From: Bacteroidota bacterium
GTDB taxonomy: Bacteria; Bacteroidota; Bacteroidia; Bacteroidales; P3
Reading direction: 5' to 3'
NCBI GenBank assembly: GCA_030540495.1
Contig: JAUNWC010000011.1
Location: 1 to 14,034 of the forward strand
DNA: 14,034 nt
Shown here: positions 7,341-14,034 of the stretch, piece by piece
How positions within the stretch are numbered: the first letter of the stretch is position 1
Layout of the letters: every line of letters begins with the position of its first letter
Translations under genes and position numbers: made by a program
The notes under the pieces: generated by a model
Databases searched by the model: none
The model's input: the letters and a program-made list of their open reading frames with translations, nothing else
Told to the model about the DNA's origin: nothing

Positions 7341-8342
7341 ATGGCATTCAATTTAAGAAACAGAAACTTTTTGAAGTTATTGGATTTTACTCCAAAGGAA
7401 ATTCAATATATGTTAGATTTGGCAAGAGACCTTAAAAGAGCAAAATATGCTGGCACAGAGAAACCAACTTTGACAGGTAAGAATATTGCCTTAGTATTTG
7501 AGAAAACTTCCACTCGTACAAGATGTGCTTTTGAGGTTGCTGCTCACGATCAAGGTGCTCAGGTTACTTATCTTGGACCTTCTGGTTCACAAATAGGTGT
7601 CAAAGAGTCTATGAAAGACACTGCAAGAGTTCTTGGACGTATGTTTGACGGCATAGAGTACAGGGGATTTGAACAAAAGATAGTGGAGGAGTTGGCAGAG
7701 TATGCAGGCGTACCTGTATGGAATGGTTTGACCAACGAATTTCACCCTACTCAGATTTTGGCAGACTTTCTTACTATGTCAGAGCACGTAGATAAGCCTC
7801 TTAACCAAGTAACTTATGCTTATATAGGAGATGCTCGTTACAATATGGGTAACTCTCTTATGGTAGGTGGAGTAAAAATGGGTATGGACGTAAGAATCGT
7901 TGCTCCAAAGGCTTTGCAACCATCTAAGGAATTGGTTGATACTTGCAAAAAAATAGCAGAAGAAACAGGCGCAACTCTTACTATTACTGACGATGTAAAA
8001 ACAGGGGTAAAGGGTTGTGATTTTCTTTACACAGATGTTTGGGTATCTATGGGAGAACCTGCTGAGGTATGGAAAGAAAGAATAGATATGCTAAAACCTT
8101 ATCAAGTAAATAAGGAAATGATGGCTATGACTGGCAATCCAAAATGCAAATTTATGCACTGCCTTCCTGCTTATCACAATTTGGAAACAAAGGTTGGAAG
8201 AGATGTTCATGCGCAATTTGGTCTTGACGGCATAGAGGTTACTGAGGAAGTATTTGAATCAGAGGCTTCAATAGTATTTGATGAGGCTGAAAATCGTATG
8301 CATACCATCAAAGCCGTTATGGTTGCAACACTTGGCGACTAA
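7341..8342 (+). CDS. argF: Ornithine carbamoyltransferase
   Basis: A 333-residue protein of the same length class as the E. coli ornithine carbamoyltransferases. It makes citrulline from ornithine and carbamoyl phosphate, or runs the reverse phosphorolysis in arginine catabolism. The carbamoyl-phosphate loop STRTR is at 57-61, HPTQ at 134-137, the ornithine-loop SMG at 236-238, and HCLP with C274 at 273-276. SMG plus HCLP fit true ornithine carbamoyltransferase rather than the N-succinylornithine enzyme many Bacteroidota use for biosynthesis. No other arginine gene is adjacent, so the choice between argF (biosynthesis) and arcB (arginine deiminase pathway) stays open. It has its own putative promoter and a strong terminator, so it appears monocistronic. 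Confidence 0.93.
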   Translation: MAFNLRNRNFLKLLDFTPKEIQYMLDLARDLKRAKYAGTEKPTLTGKNIALVFEKTSTRTRCAFEVAAHDQGAQVTYLGPSGSQIGVKESMKDTARVLGRMFDGIEYRGFEQKIVEELAEYAGVPVWNGLTNEFHPTQILADFLTMSEHVDKPLNQVTYAYIGDARYNMGNSLMVGGVKMGMDVRIVAPKALQPSKELVDTCKKIAEETGATLTITDDVKTGVKGCDFLYTDVWVSMGEPAEVWKERIDMLKPYQVNKEMMAMTGNPKCKFMHCLPAYHNLETKVGRDVHAQFGLDGIEVTEEVFESEASIVFDEAENRMHTIKAVMVATLGD

Positions 8343-8368
8343 TAAACCAAAATAAATCAACAAACTAA

Positions 8369-8400
8369 GGGAGAAAAACTAAAGTTTTTCTCCCTATTTA
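8369..8400. terminator. Strong terminator between converging genes
   Basis: GGGAGAAAAACT (8369-8380) pairs perfectly with 8383-8394 around AA (about 11 usable pairs). TATTTATATATAA follows on the right and a T-poor stretch lies on the left. It is 26 bases after the ornithine carbamoyltransferase stop and 45 bases from the antiporter stop. It surely serves the former and, being symmetrical, may also stop antiporter transcription. Confidence 0.85.
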
Positions 8401-8439
8401 TATATAAATTGTTATAAGTTGAGAATAAAAGCCTTTTGT

Positions 8440-10737
8440 TTATATGTTTGTAAAATAATTTTTTTCTAAAAGTCTGTACAATATTTTTTTGTCTCCCATA
8501 ACCCAAACAAAGTCGTTTTCTTCAAAAACAACGTGCGAGGAGGGGTTAACTATTGGAGCATCATTTCTTTCTATTGCAATAACCATACATTTGTCCTTTA
8601 TCAGAGAAGAATCTATTAAAGACTTGCCTATCCAATCAGAGTCTTTGGCTATACGGAAAATCAAACAATTGATTTTGGAGTTAGGGTTATTGTTTTGTTT
8701 CTGATTGAAATCATTAAGTACTTCTACCTCATTATAATCCATAATCAAAGTATCGTAGTCCAAATCCAAGTATCTTAGATTATAAAACGAGCCTAACAAC
8801 AAAAGTCTGTCTTTCTTTTTGAGAACAAAATCGCCGTCTGGGAAATTTAATTGTTTGCCCATTCTTTGCACAGAAATAACAAGAACATTATATTTCTTTC
8901 TAAAATTCAGGTTTTTAAGAGTAACACCATCCAATTCGGAGTCTTCTGTAAGAGTAAAAGGAGCAACATTGACATTTTGGTCTATCCAATGCAGGTTATT
9001 GACCTCGTTCATATTACCCTCTTCTTGATTCATTTGTTGCATAATTTGTCTTGCGTTAAAATTTTTGACAAACCTACTTTCCATTGACCAATAAAATCGC
9101 ATAAGTCTTTTTGAATGAAAGATAAGCCCAAAGAAAACAACTGCCGCTATAAGAATAATATATGTAGGCAAAGCCCAATATCTGTTTATAACCATACACA
9201 CAAACAAGAAAGCAACAATATATCTTACCACTATCAAAAAAGAAAGAAAAAACCTATTGTTTGTATCGCTTGTCCATAGGGAAAGAAAAAGATTTGCTTG
9301 TTTGCCTTGGTTGTGAATCATAGGACGCAAGAAGATAGCCAAAACTCCCAATGTGGCAACAGATAGTACGAGTCTTTTTAGAAATTGTTGCTCGCCTGAT
9401 GTAGCAAACTGAACTCCAAAAGTAAAGGAAAGCAAGGATATTGCTATGCATATTATAACATAGATTCCAAGCCTTGAGAAATAGGTTTGTAGGAATTGTC
9501 GCCAAACAGAAGAAGTTTTCAAATCCTTTGGTTCAGAGGAAGGGTAGAGAAGGTTGTGCCAACGGTTTGGTACTATGGATTCTATTACTCCGTAAGCCGG
9601 AGCAGACAAACGTATGCAATAAGGAGTGGTAAAGGTGGAAATAGCCGATACGGCAATAGCCACAGAATAGACAGTCGAAGAAATTACTCCAAGGCTTATA
9701 CCCAAGTTAGCCACAATAAAAGAAAATTCTCCCATCTGAGCAAGAGACAAACCACTCTGTAAAGAGGTTTTCATATTTTCGCCCGCAAGCCTTACTCCTA
9801 AGGTAGTGAATATCATTTTGCCAAATATTAGAGTTAAGGTTATAAGGATGATAGCAGAAAAATTACTTACCAATATAGTAGGATTGACCATCATACCCAC
9901 AGAAACAAAAAATATAGCACCAAAAAGGTCTTTTATCGGAGTAACTATTCTTTCTATTCTCTCTTGCTCCAATGTTTCTGCCAAAAGCGAACCCATTATA
10001 AAGGCTCCCAACGAAGCCGAAAAACCTACCTTTGTAGAAAATACCACCATTGTAAGACACAAACCTATGGAAACCAAAAGAAGAATTTCGTCATTAAGAT
10101 AGGATTTTATTTTTTTGAAAAAAGTAGGAATAAGATATATACCAAAAATAACCCACACAATAAGAAAGAAGACCAATTTTATAATAACTTCTAATAATTG
10201 TCCTCCTTCAAAATGTTTGCTAACCGCAAAGGTGGTAACTATTACCATAAGAATAATGGAATACAAATCCTCAAAAACAGAAATACCAAAAACTATTCCT
10301 GCTGTTTTCTTTTTTTGCAAACCAAGTTCAGAAAAAGCTTTGAAGATAACCGCAGTAGAAGAAGAAATAAGCACACAGCCCATAAGCAAACTATCTGCAC
10401 TTGTCCAACCTATAATATATTTGCTAACCAAGAAGCCTAATAAAGGCAAAGTTAGTATTTCAACGGCTATGGCTGTGCCGGCTACTTTGCCACTATTGAC
10501 CAATTTTTTGAAAGAAAACTCCAATCCTCCTCCAAACAAAAGGAATATTACACCAATATCTGCCCAAGTTTGTATGTCCTCTGGGGCAACCGTTTTGAAA
10601 AAAGAGAAATGTGGTCCTGCTATAAATCCTGCCACTATGTATCCCAAGACTATGGGTTGTTTGAGTATTTTACATAAGAGGGCAAAAACAGAACCTAAAA
10701 TAAGTATTATTGCTAAGTCTAAAATAAATGCTTCCAT
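8440..10737 (-). CDS. CPA2-family monovalent cation:proton antiporter with paired TrkA-C domains
   Basis: A 765-residue membrane protein. Residues about 1-385 form a Na+/H+ exchanger domain of the CPA2 (KefB/KefC-like) family, with many helices, an SSSTAVIFK segment (125-133) and the transport acidic pair position FED at E156-D157. About 410-545 holds four further predicted helices not typical of KefC. About 575-655 and 690-765 look like two RCK_C/TrkA_C domains, ligand-sensing modules; no Rossmann-type RCK_N (GxGxxG) is visible between them. It probably exchanges K+ or Na+ for protons at the inner membrane, in pH or osmotic control; ion and direction are not decidable here. It has its own promoter, and converges on the ornithine carbamoyltransferase gene. 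Confidence 0.88.
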   Translation of the reverse strand: MEAFILDLAIILILGSVFALLCKILKQPIVLGYIVAGFIAGPHFSFFKTVAPEDIQTWADIGVIFLLFGGGLEFSFKKLVNSGKVAGTAIAVEILTLPLLGFLVSKYIIGWTSADSLLMGCVLISSSTAVIFKAFSELGLQKKKTAGIVFGISVFEDLYSIILMVIVTTFAVSKHFEGGQLLEVIIKLVFFLIVWVIFGIYLIPTFFKKIKSYLNDEILLLVSIGLCLTMVVFSTKVGFSASLGAFIMGSLLAETLEQERIERIVTPIKDLFGAIFFVSVGMMVNPTILVSNFSAIILITLTLIFGKMIFTTLGVRLAGENMKTSLQSGLSLAQMGEFSFIVANLGISLGVISSTVYSVAIAVSAISTFTTPYCIRLSAPAYGVIESIVPNRWHNLLYPSSEPKDLKTSSVWRQFLQTYFSRLGIYVIICIAISLLSFTFGVQFATSGEQQFLKRLVLSVATLGVLAIFLRPMIHNQGKQANLFLSLWTSDTNNRFFLSFLIVVRYIVAFLFVCMVINRYWALPTYIILIAAVVFFGLIFHSKRLMRFYWSMESRFVKNFNARQIMQQMNQEEGNMNEVNNLHWIDQNVNVAPFTLTEDSELDGVTLKNLNFRKKYNVLVISVQRMGKQLNFPDGDFVLKKKDRLLLLGSFYNLRYLDLDYDTLIMDYNEVEVLNDFNQKQNNNPNSKINCLIFRIAKDSDWIGKSLIDSSLIKDKCMVIAIERNDAPIVNPSSHVVFEENDFVWVMGDKKILYRLLEKNYFTNI

Positions 10738-10782
10738 TCAGTATCCAATTTTGATATACATTACAAACCTTTTAACCTTTTG

Positions 10783-10816
10783 CAAAGGTACAAAAAAATA
10801 TTCGTTCCAAGTCAAA
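10783..10816 (-). promoter_or_regulatory. Promoter of the antiporter gene
   Basis: On the minus strand TACCTTTG occupies 10790-10783 and TTTG occupies 10816-10813, 22 bases apart, slightly longer than ideal. The start site would lie near 10776, about 40 bases before the ATG. It sits in the 89-base gap after recR, so the antiporter can be expressed independently of the recR operon. Confidence 0.6.
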
Positions 10817-10826
10817 GCACAATCTT

Positions 10827-11444
10827 TTAATTGGAATATATTTTCTCAAATGGAAGTCTGTTGGTAATGGAACGACCAAGTGTTATTTCATCAACATATT
10901 CTATATTGTCCCCTATGGCCACACCTCTTGCCAAAATAGATACTTGTACATTCTTATCTTTCAATAATTTATTTATATAAAAACAAGTTGTATCTCCATT
11001 CATAGTTGTTGGCAGGGCGAGTATAATTTCTTTTATATCTTCTTTTTCTATTCTTTGCAAAAGTTCATTAATGCGTATATCCTTTGGACTAATGCCATCT
11101 ATGGGCGAAATAACTCCTCCCAAAACATGATAAATTCCTCTGTATTGATTGGTATTTTCTATTGCCATAATCTCTCTTATATTCTCCACAACACAAACAA
11201 GAGAATGGTCTCTTTTTTCGTCCTTACAAACATTACATTCCTCTGTATCTGAGATGGAAAAACAATGTTTGCAAAGTTTTATCTCTTCTTTTAATTGCAA
11301 TATGGAGGAAGAGAGCGCATGGGCATACTCTTTCTCTTCTTTCAAAAGATAGAATGCATAACGCAAGGCTGTTTTTCTCCCAACGCCGGGCAATTTAGCA
11401 AATTCATTTATTACTTTTTCTAAATATAAAGAAGGGTAATCCAT
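10827..11444 (-). CDS. recR: Recombination mediator protein RecR
   Basis: A 205-residue protein, close to the usual 200 of RecR. A helix-hairpin-helix region with LPGVGRKTALR covers about 15-33. A four-cysteine zinc site follows (C58, C61, C70, C73 in CKHC...CNVC). A Toprim domain begins about residue 81, with its acidic residue at E87 (VVEN) and the GGVISPIDGI segment typical of RecR. RecR works with RecO, and often RecF, to load RecA onto SSB-coated gaps in DNA repair. It starts 20 bases after the stop of the upstream phosphatase gene on the same strand and is probably read from that gene's promoter. The usual dnaX neighbour of recR is absent. Confidence 0.96.
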   Translation of the reverse strand: MDYPSLYLEKVINEFAKLPGVGRKTALRYAFYLLKEEKEYAHALSSSILQLKEEIKLCKHCFSISDTEECNVCKDEKRDHSLVCVVENIREIMAIENTNQYRGIYHVLGGVISPIDGISPKDIRINELLQRIEKEDIKEIILALPTTMNGDTTCFYINKLLKDKNVQVSILARGVAIGDNIEYVDEITLGRSITNRLPFEKIYSN

Positions 11445-11464
11445 ATTATTTGTTTTAAAAAAAA

Positions 11465-12316
11465 TTATTGTTTGTTTTGATGTTTTTCAAGCAAAAGATT
11501 AAAATCAAAATCTGCTTTTATCTTGTCTAATATTGTTGTTACAACTTTATAAAGTTCTTTGCCTTCTGTGTAATCAGAATGGCAAACAAAATTAACCCTA
11601 TCGTCTTTTATCAATTTTAGTGCTGTATTTTTCTTTTGAGGCTTATCATATAAGGCTACGGAATGTCCGCCATGTACCTTAACCATTTTCATACAAGGAA
11701 TATCTGTTTGTCCGTCCCCAAAATATATCATACGTTCAAAGGGAACAGGTCTTTGACCTTCGGGTACAAAGTCGTTTATTTTATTGTTATCGCTTATTTC
11801 TTTTATTCCTTTGTTTATCTTAAAGAGAAATTGAGTTTTGGTTGTATAATTTACGGCAACTCCTGGCCAAACAGCAACGCCATTGTTATCATAAAGAAAA
11901 GAACTGGCATAAATATATTCAAATTCCTTTGCTATGCTTGTTCCCTCTATCATCTCTTTTAGCCCAGAGGAAATAATATAATGTTTTACTTCCAAGCCTT
12001 TTGCTTTTCCATATTGGTTTATCAGATGAAACCACTGCTCAACCCCCGCAAAGAATTTTACATTTTTTCCAAACCCCTCAAAACTTTCCTTACTTCGTCC
12101 CACTCCATAATAGGTCGCATCCTTTATCATAGAATACATATAGCACAATATACTATCTGCATCGTTTTCCTCTGCCATTTGATTGCTCTTTTCCCAAAAT
12201 TCGTTCTTATTTTTCTGCACGGCTTGTATAAAACCAAACTCCTGCATATTGCCTGGAGCCAATGTTCCGTCAAAATCATAAATCATTGCTACTGTGGGAA
12301 TATTTCTTTTTGCCAT
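11465..12316 (-). CDS. HAD-superfamily phosphatase, phosphoserine-phosphatase-like fold
   Basis: A 283-residue cytoplasmic protein with all HAD motifs: DFDGT with D14 and D16, S117 in IISSG, K160 in TTKTQ, and GDGQTD with D201 and D205. The long helical insert between motifs I and II (about 25-90) and the GDGxTD form fit subfamily IB-like phosphatases, but it is longer than SerB and lacks that family's other signatures, so the substrate is unknown. I place the start at ATG 12316 rather than TTG 12382. The longer form would put a lysine/arginine-rich extension over the promoter's -7 element, while the ATG is preceded by the purine-rich GAGGAAGAAAAG. It is first in a pair with recR, with no evident functional link. 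Confidence 0.85.
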   Translation of the reverse strand: MAKRNIPTVAMIYDFDGTLAPGNMQEFGFIQAVQKNKNEFWEKSNQMAEENDADSILCYMYSMIKDATYYGVGRSKESFEGFGKNVKFFAGVEQWFHLINQYGKAKGLEVKHYIISSGLKEMIEGTSIAKEFEYIYASSFLYDNNGVAVWPGVAVNYTTKTQFLFKINKGIKEISDNNKINDFVPEGQRPVPFERMIYFGDGQTDIPCMKMVKVHGGHSVALYDKPQKKNTALKLIKDDRVNFVCHSDYTEGKELYKVVTTILDKIKADFDFNLLLEKHQNKQ

Positions 12317-12379
12317 AAATCTTTTCTTCCTCTTTCCAAATCTTATTTTTTTTATAAGAATACCATCCTTACTTTTCTG

Positions 12380-12387
12380 CAAAGTTA
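12380..12387 (-). promoter_or_regulatory. -7 element of the phosphatase-recR operon promoter
   Basis: TAACTTTG on the minus strand (12387-12380) is a perfect -7 element. No good TTTG lies 19-21 bases upstream, so the -33 part is missing or degenerate. Transcription would start near 12373 and leave a leader of about 57 bases before ATG 12316. Confidence 0.55.
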
Positions 12388-12409
12388 CATAAAAATTTCC
12401 TTTATTAAA

Positions 12410-12440
12410 TTGTTGCTTTCACAATAAAAGACTAATTTTG
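12410..12440 (+). promoter_or_regulatory. Promoter of dtd
   Basis: TTG at 12410-12412, a 20-base spacer and TAATTTTG at 12433-12440 match the Bacteroidota promoter well. The start site would be near 12447, about 17 bases before the ATG. It diverges from the phosphatase-recR promoter, whose -7 ends about 45 bases to the left. Confidence 0.75.
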
Positions 12441-12463
12441 CAACAATATTGATTTGTTAAGCA

Positions 12464-12916
12464 ATGAGAGTAGTAATACAAAGAGTTTTTGAATCAAGCG
12501 TTAGCGTAGAAAATAAGCAAATAGCCAAAATAGGTAAAGGTATGCTGATATTTGTGGCAGTGGAAGATACGGACACAGACGGTGATATAGAGTGGCTAAG
12601 TAACAAGATAGTAAATCTTCGTATTTTTGATGATGAAAATGGAGTGATGAATAAAAGCGTTTTGGATGTAGGACAAGAGATTTTGGTTGTTAGCCAATTC
12701 ACTTTGTTTGCTTCTACCAAAAAAGGCAACCGCCCTTCTTACCTTAGAGCCTCTGTGCCAAATATTTCCTTGCCTATGTACAAGAAATTTGTGCAAGTAT
12801 TGGAAAGCAAACTTGGCAAGCCCATACCACAGGGAGAATTTGGAGCCTTGATGAATGTTAGTATTCAAAACGATGGACCTACTACCATAATAATAGATAC
12901 CAAACTAAAGGAATAA
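12464..12916 (+). CDS. dtd: D-aminoacyl-tRNA deacylase (DTD)
   Basis: A 150-residue protein of the usual DTD length (about 145-150). It hydrolyses D-amino acids (and some mischarged glycine) from tRNA, a chirality proofreading step in translation. The N-terminus MRVVIQRV, the SQFTL motif with T80 (VVSQFTLFA, 75-83), RPS at 90-92 and NDGP at 136-139 match the family. The active-site Gly-cisPro motif, usually GPVT, reads GPTT here (138-141); glycine and proline are kept, so activity is expected. It has its own promoter and is transcribed away from the phosphatase-recR pair. Downstream is a 130-base gap before the methyltransferase gene. Confidence 0.96.
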   Translation: MRVVIQRVFESSVSVENKQIAKIGKGMLIFVAVEDTDTDGDIEWLSNKIVNLRIFDDENGVMNKSVLDVGQEILVVSQFTLFASTKKGNRPSYLRASVPNISLPMYKKFVQVLESKLGKPIPQGEFGALMNVSIQNDGPTTIIIDTKLKE

Positions 12917-12953
12917 TATAACTTTTGGAACAGATATAGATTTTTTCTATTTT

Positions 12954-12987
12954 CTTGATGGAACAATCAAGCCTTATTTAATTTTTA
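12954..12987 (+). terminator. Possible weak terminator after dtd
   Basis: CTTGAT (12954-12959) pairs with ATCAAG (12966-12971) around a six-base loop, followed by CCTTATTTAATTTTT. Stem and tail are both weak. A second inverted repeat at 13013-13041 may be the real stop signal. Confidence 0.35.
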
Positions 12988-12994
12988 CTACCAG

Positions 12995-13029
12995 TTTGTG
13001 AATGCTTGCAGTTTTTTTTTCTATCTTTG
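12995..13029 (+). promoter_or_regulatory. Possible promoter of the methyltransferase gene
   Basis: TATCTTTG at 13022-13029 matches the -7 element. The nearest upstream TTTG (12995-12998) is 23 bases away, too far for a good -33. A start near 13036 would leave a leader of only about 11 bases, so the level or use of this promoter is uncertain. The -7 element lies in the middle of an inverted repeat (13013-13041). Confidence 0.45.
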
Positions 13030-13041
13030 CAAGAAAAAAAA
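13013..13041. repeat. Inverted repeat of T- and A-tracts around the -7 element
   Basis: TTTTTTTTCT (13013-13022) and AGAAAAAAAA (13032-13041) are perfect inverted repeats around a nine-base loop. A second, overlapping pair is CTTGCA (13005-13010) and TGCAAG (13028-13033). Together they could form alternative hairpins or act as bent DNA at the start of the methyltransferase gene. Confidence 0.5.
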
Positions 13042-13046
13042 GATTT

Positions 13047-14034
13047 ATGGCAGGAAATACAAATTTACATTTGGCAGCAAAGGCAAAAAAGGACGAATTT
13101 TATACTCAGTTGTCGGATATAGAAAGGGAGTTGTTTCATTATAGGGAGCATTTCAATGGCAAGACAATTCTGTGCAATTGCGATGACCCATACGAGAGCA
13201 ACTTCTTTAAGTTTTTTGTATTGAATTTCAATTTTTTTAATCTCAAAAAACTTATTTGTACCTGTTATAGTGGCTCGCCTATTGCGGGCAAGGAGTTATC
13301 TCTTTTTGGCTCAGAGGAAAAAGAAGAAAAACAACGCATTGCCTATAAAATGATAGTGGATAAGGTAGAGGATTTTAATAAAGACGGAGCAGTGGATTTG
13401 ACAGACATACAACTATTGTTAAAGCAAGGCAATATAATAACCGAGTTAAAAGAAAATGGAGATTTTAGGAGCAAAGAGTGTATTGAACTTTTGCAACAAG
13501 CCGATATAGTGGTAACCAACCCTCCTTTTTCTCTTTTTAGAGAATATGTTGCTCAACTAACAGAATATGATAAGAAGTTTATTATTATCGGTAGTCAAAA
13601 CGCCATAACATATAAAGAAATCTTTAAACTAATAAAAGAAGATAAACTTTGGCTTGGATATGGTTTTAATAATGGAAATGCTTATTTTAAAACACCTGTT
13701 GTAAAAGACTTTGCAAAAGGTGTTTATGATAAAGATACAGATTTAGTAAAATTTAGAAATATTTGTTGGTTTACTAACTTGGATATACATAAAAGGCATC
13801 AGCCTTTGCAACTTATGACAATGGAGGATAATCTTAAATTTTCTCGGCACAAAGAGATAAGAGAAAAGGGTTATTTGAAATACGATAACTATGATGCCAT
13901 AGAGGTACCTTATACGGATGCAATTCCGAGTGATTATAAGGGAGAGATGGGAGTACCTGTTACCTTTATGAACAAATATTGCCCCGAACAGTTTGAAATC
14001 TTAGGGTTGGATAATCATACGATAAACAATGGAT
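13047..14034 (+). CDS. EcoRI-type adenine-specific DNA methyltransferase, cut by window end
   Basis: The reading frame starts at ATG 13047 and stays open to the window edge (329 residues seen, C-terminus missing). The N-terminal part (KKDEFYTQLSDIE, then CNCDDPYESNF) and NPPFSLFREYVAQL match the EcoRI adenine-methyltransferase family (Pfam EcoRI_methylase). Motif IV is NPPF at 158-161, which contacts the target adenine. Residues 109-120 (DFNKDGAVDLTD) form a perfect EF-hand-like calcium loop pattern. The family methylates N6 of adenine in a short site, in restriction-modification pairs or as orphans. No restriction nuclease is seen; it may lie to the right. Base use is like that of its neighbours. 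It is absent from housekeeping gene sets, so it may mark an accessory region. Confidence 0.88.
   Translation, partial: MAGNTNLHLAAKAKKDEFYTQLSDIERELFHYREHFNGKTILCNCDDPYESNFFKFFVLNFNFFNLKKLICTCYSGSPIAGKELSLFGSEEKEEKQRIAYKMIVDKVEDFNKDGAVDLTDIQLLLKQGNIITELKENGDFRSKECIELLQQADIVVTNPPFSLFREYVAQLTEYDKKFIIIGSQNAITYKEIFKLIKEDKLWLGYGFNNGNAYFKTPVVKDFAKGVYDKDTDLVKFRNICWFTNLDIHKRHQPLQLMTMEDNLKFSRHKEIREKGYLKYDNYDAIEVPYTDAIPSDYKGEMGVPVTFMNKYCPEQFEILGLDNHTINNG

Noticed and set aside
10115..10867. A long open frame of 250 codons on the plus strand opposite the antiporter
   Set aside because: It is antisense to a protein with clear family features, overlaps the recR end, and its lysine/threonine/proline-heavy composition shows no domain.
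12464..12916. Loss of DTD activity because GPVT reads GPTT
   Set aside because: The glycine and cis-proline that define the active site are kept, and valine to threonine is a mild change.
12917..13046. A short gene between dtd and the methyltransferase
   Set aside because: I see no open frame of useful length with a plausible start; the stretch holds only a weak hairpin, an inverted repeat and a -7 element.

Overview
This AT-rich window looks chromosomal and comes from a member of the Bacteroidota, most likely Bacteroidales. Three things point there. Eight gene starts are preceded by the Bacteroidota sigma-ABfr type -7 element TAnnTTTG. Most genes lack a Shine-Dalgarno sequence and instead have A-rich leaders. 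The gene set is also typical: an LptD-like outer-membrane protein facing an amidase plus MCE gene pair, and a tRNA with no encoded CCA. No genus can be named from the sequence alone.

Layout, left to right. Bases 1-304 hold no gene. They contain an unusual 10-nt periodic repeat around a small hairpin, two further short repeats, and a very clear promoter. That promoter drives a tRNA-Asn (305-378), which ends in an intrinsic terminator (392-423). An MFS transporter follows (440-1639). It runs tail to tail, with a 4-bp overlap, into a leftward pair: an N-acetylmuramoyl-L-alanine amidase with a SPOR-like tail (3861-2599), then an MCE/MlaD lipid-transport protein (2571-1636). From a compact intergenic region with two interlocked promoters, an LptD-like LPS-export barrel (3942-6560) and a HAD phosphatase (6576-7208) are read rightward. 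A canonical ornithine carbamoyltransferase (7341-8342) has its own promoter and a strong terminator. That terminator is shared with a converging CPA2-type cation/proton antiporter (10737-8440). Next come a leftward pair, a HAD-type phosphatase (12316-11465) and recR (11444-10827), and a divergent D-aminoacyl-tRNA deacylase, dtd (12464-12916). The window ends inside an EcoRI-type adenine-specific DNA methyltransferase (13047 onward), which may be the left edge of an accessory or defence region.

Functionally the left half is an envelope block (peptidoglycan hydrolysis, phospholipid transport, LPS export). The right half is housekeeping (arginine metabolism, ion homeostasis, DNA repair, tRNA proofreading). 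I did not find a convincing new biological system. The items most worth a second look are the periodic repeat at 5-73, the interlocked promoters at 3867-3940, a shared extended -7 element (TAnnTTTGC), and the methyltransferase with an EF-hand-like loop at the right edge. Two start codons are moved downstream of the longest reading frame, because the longer versions would begin inside a terminator (398) or a promoter (12382).
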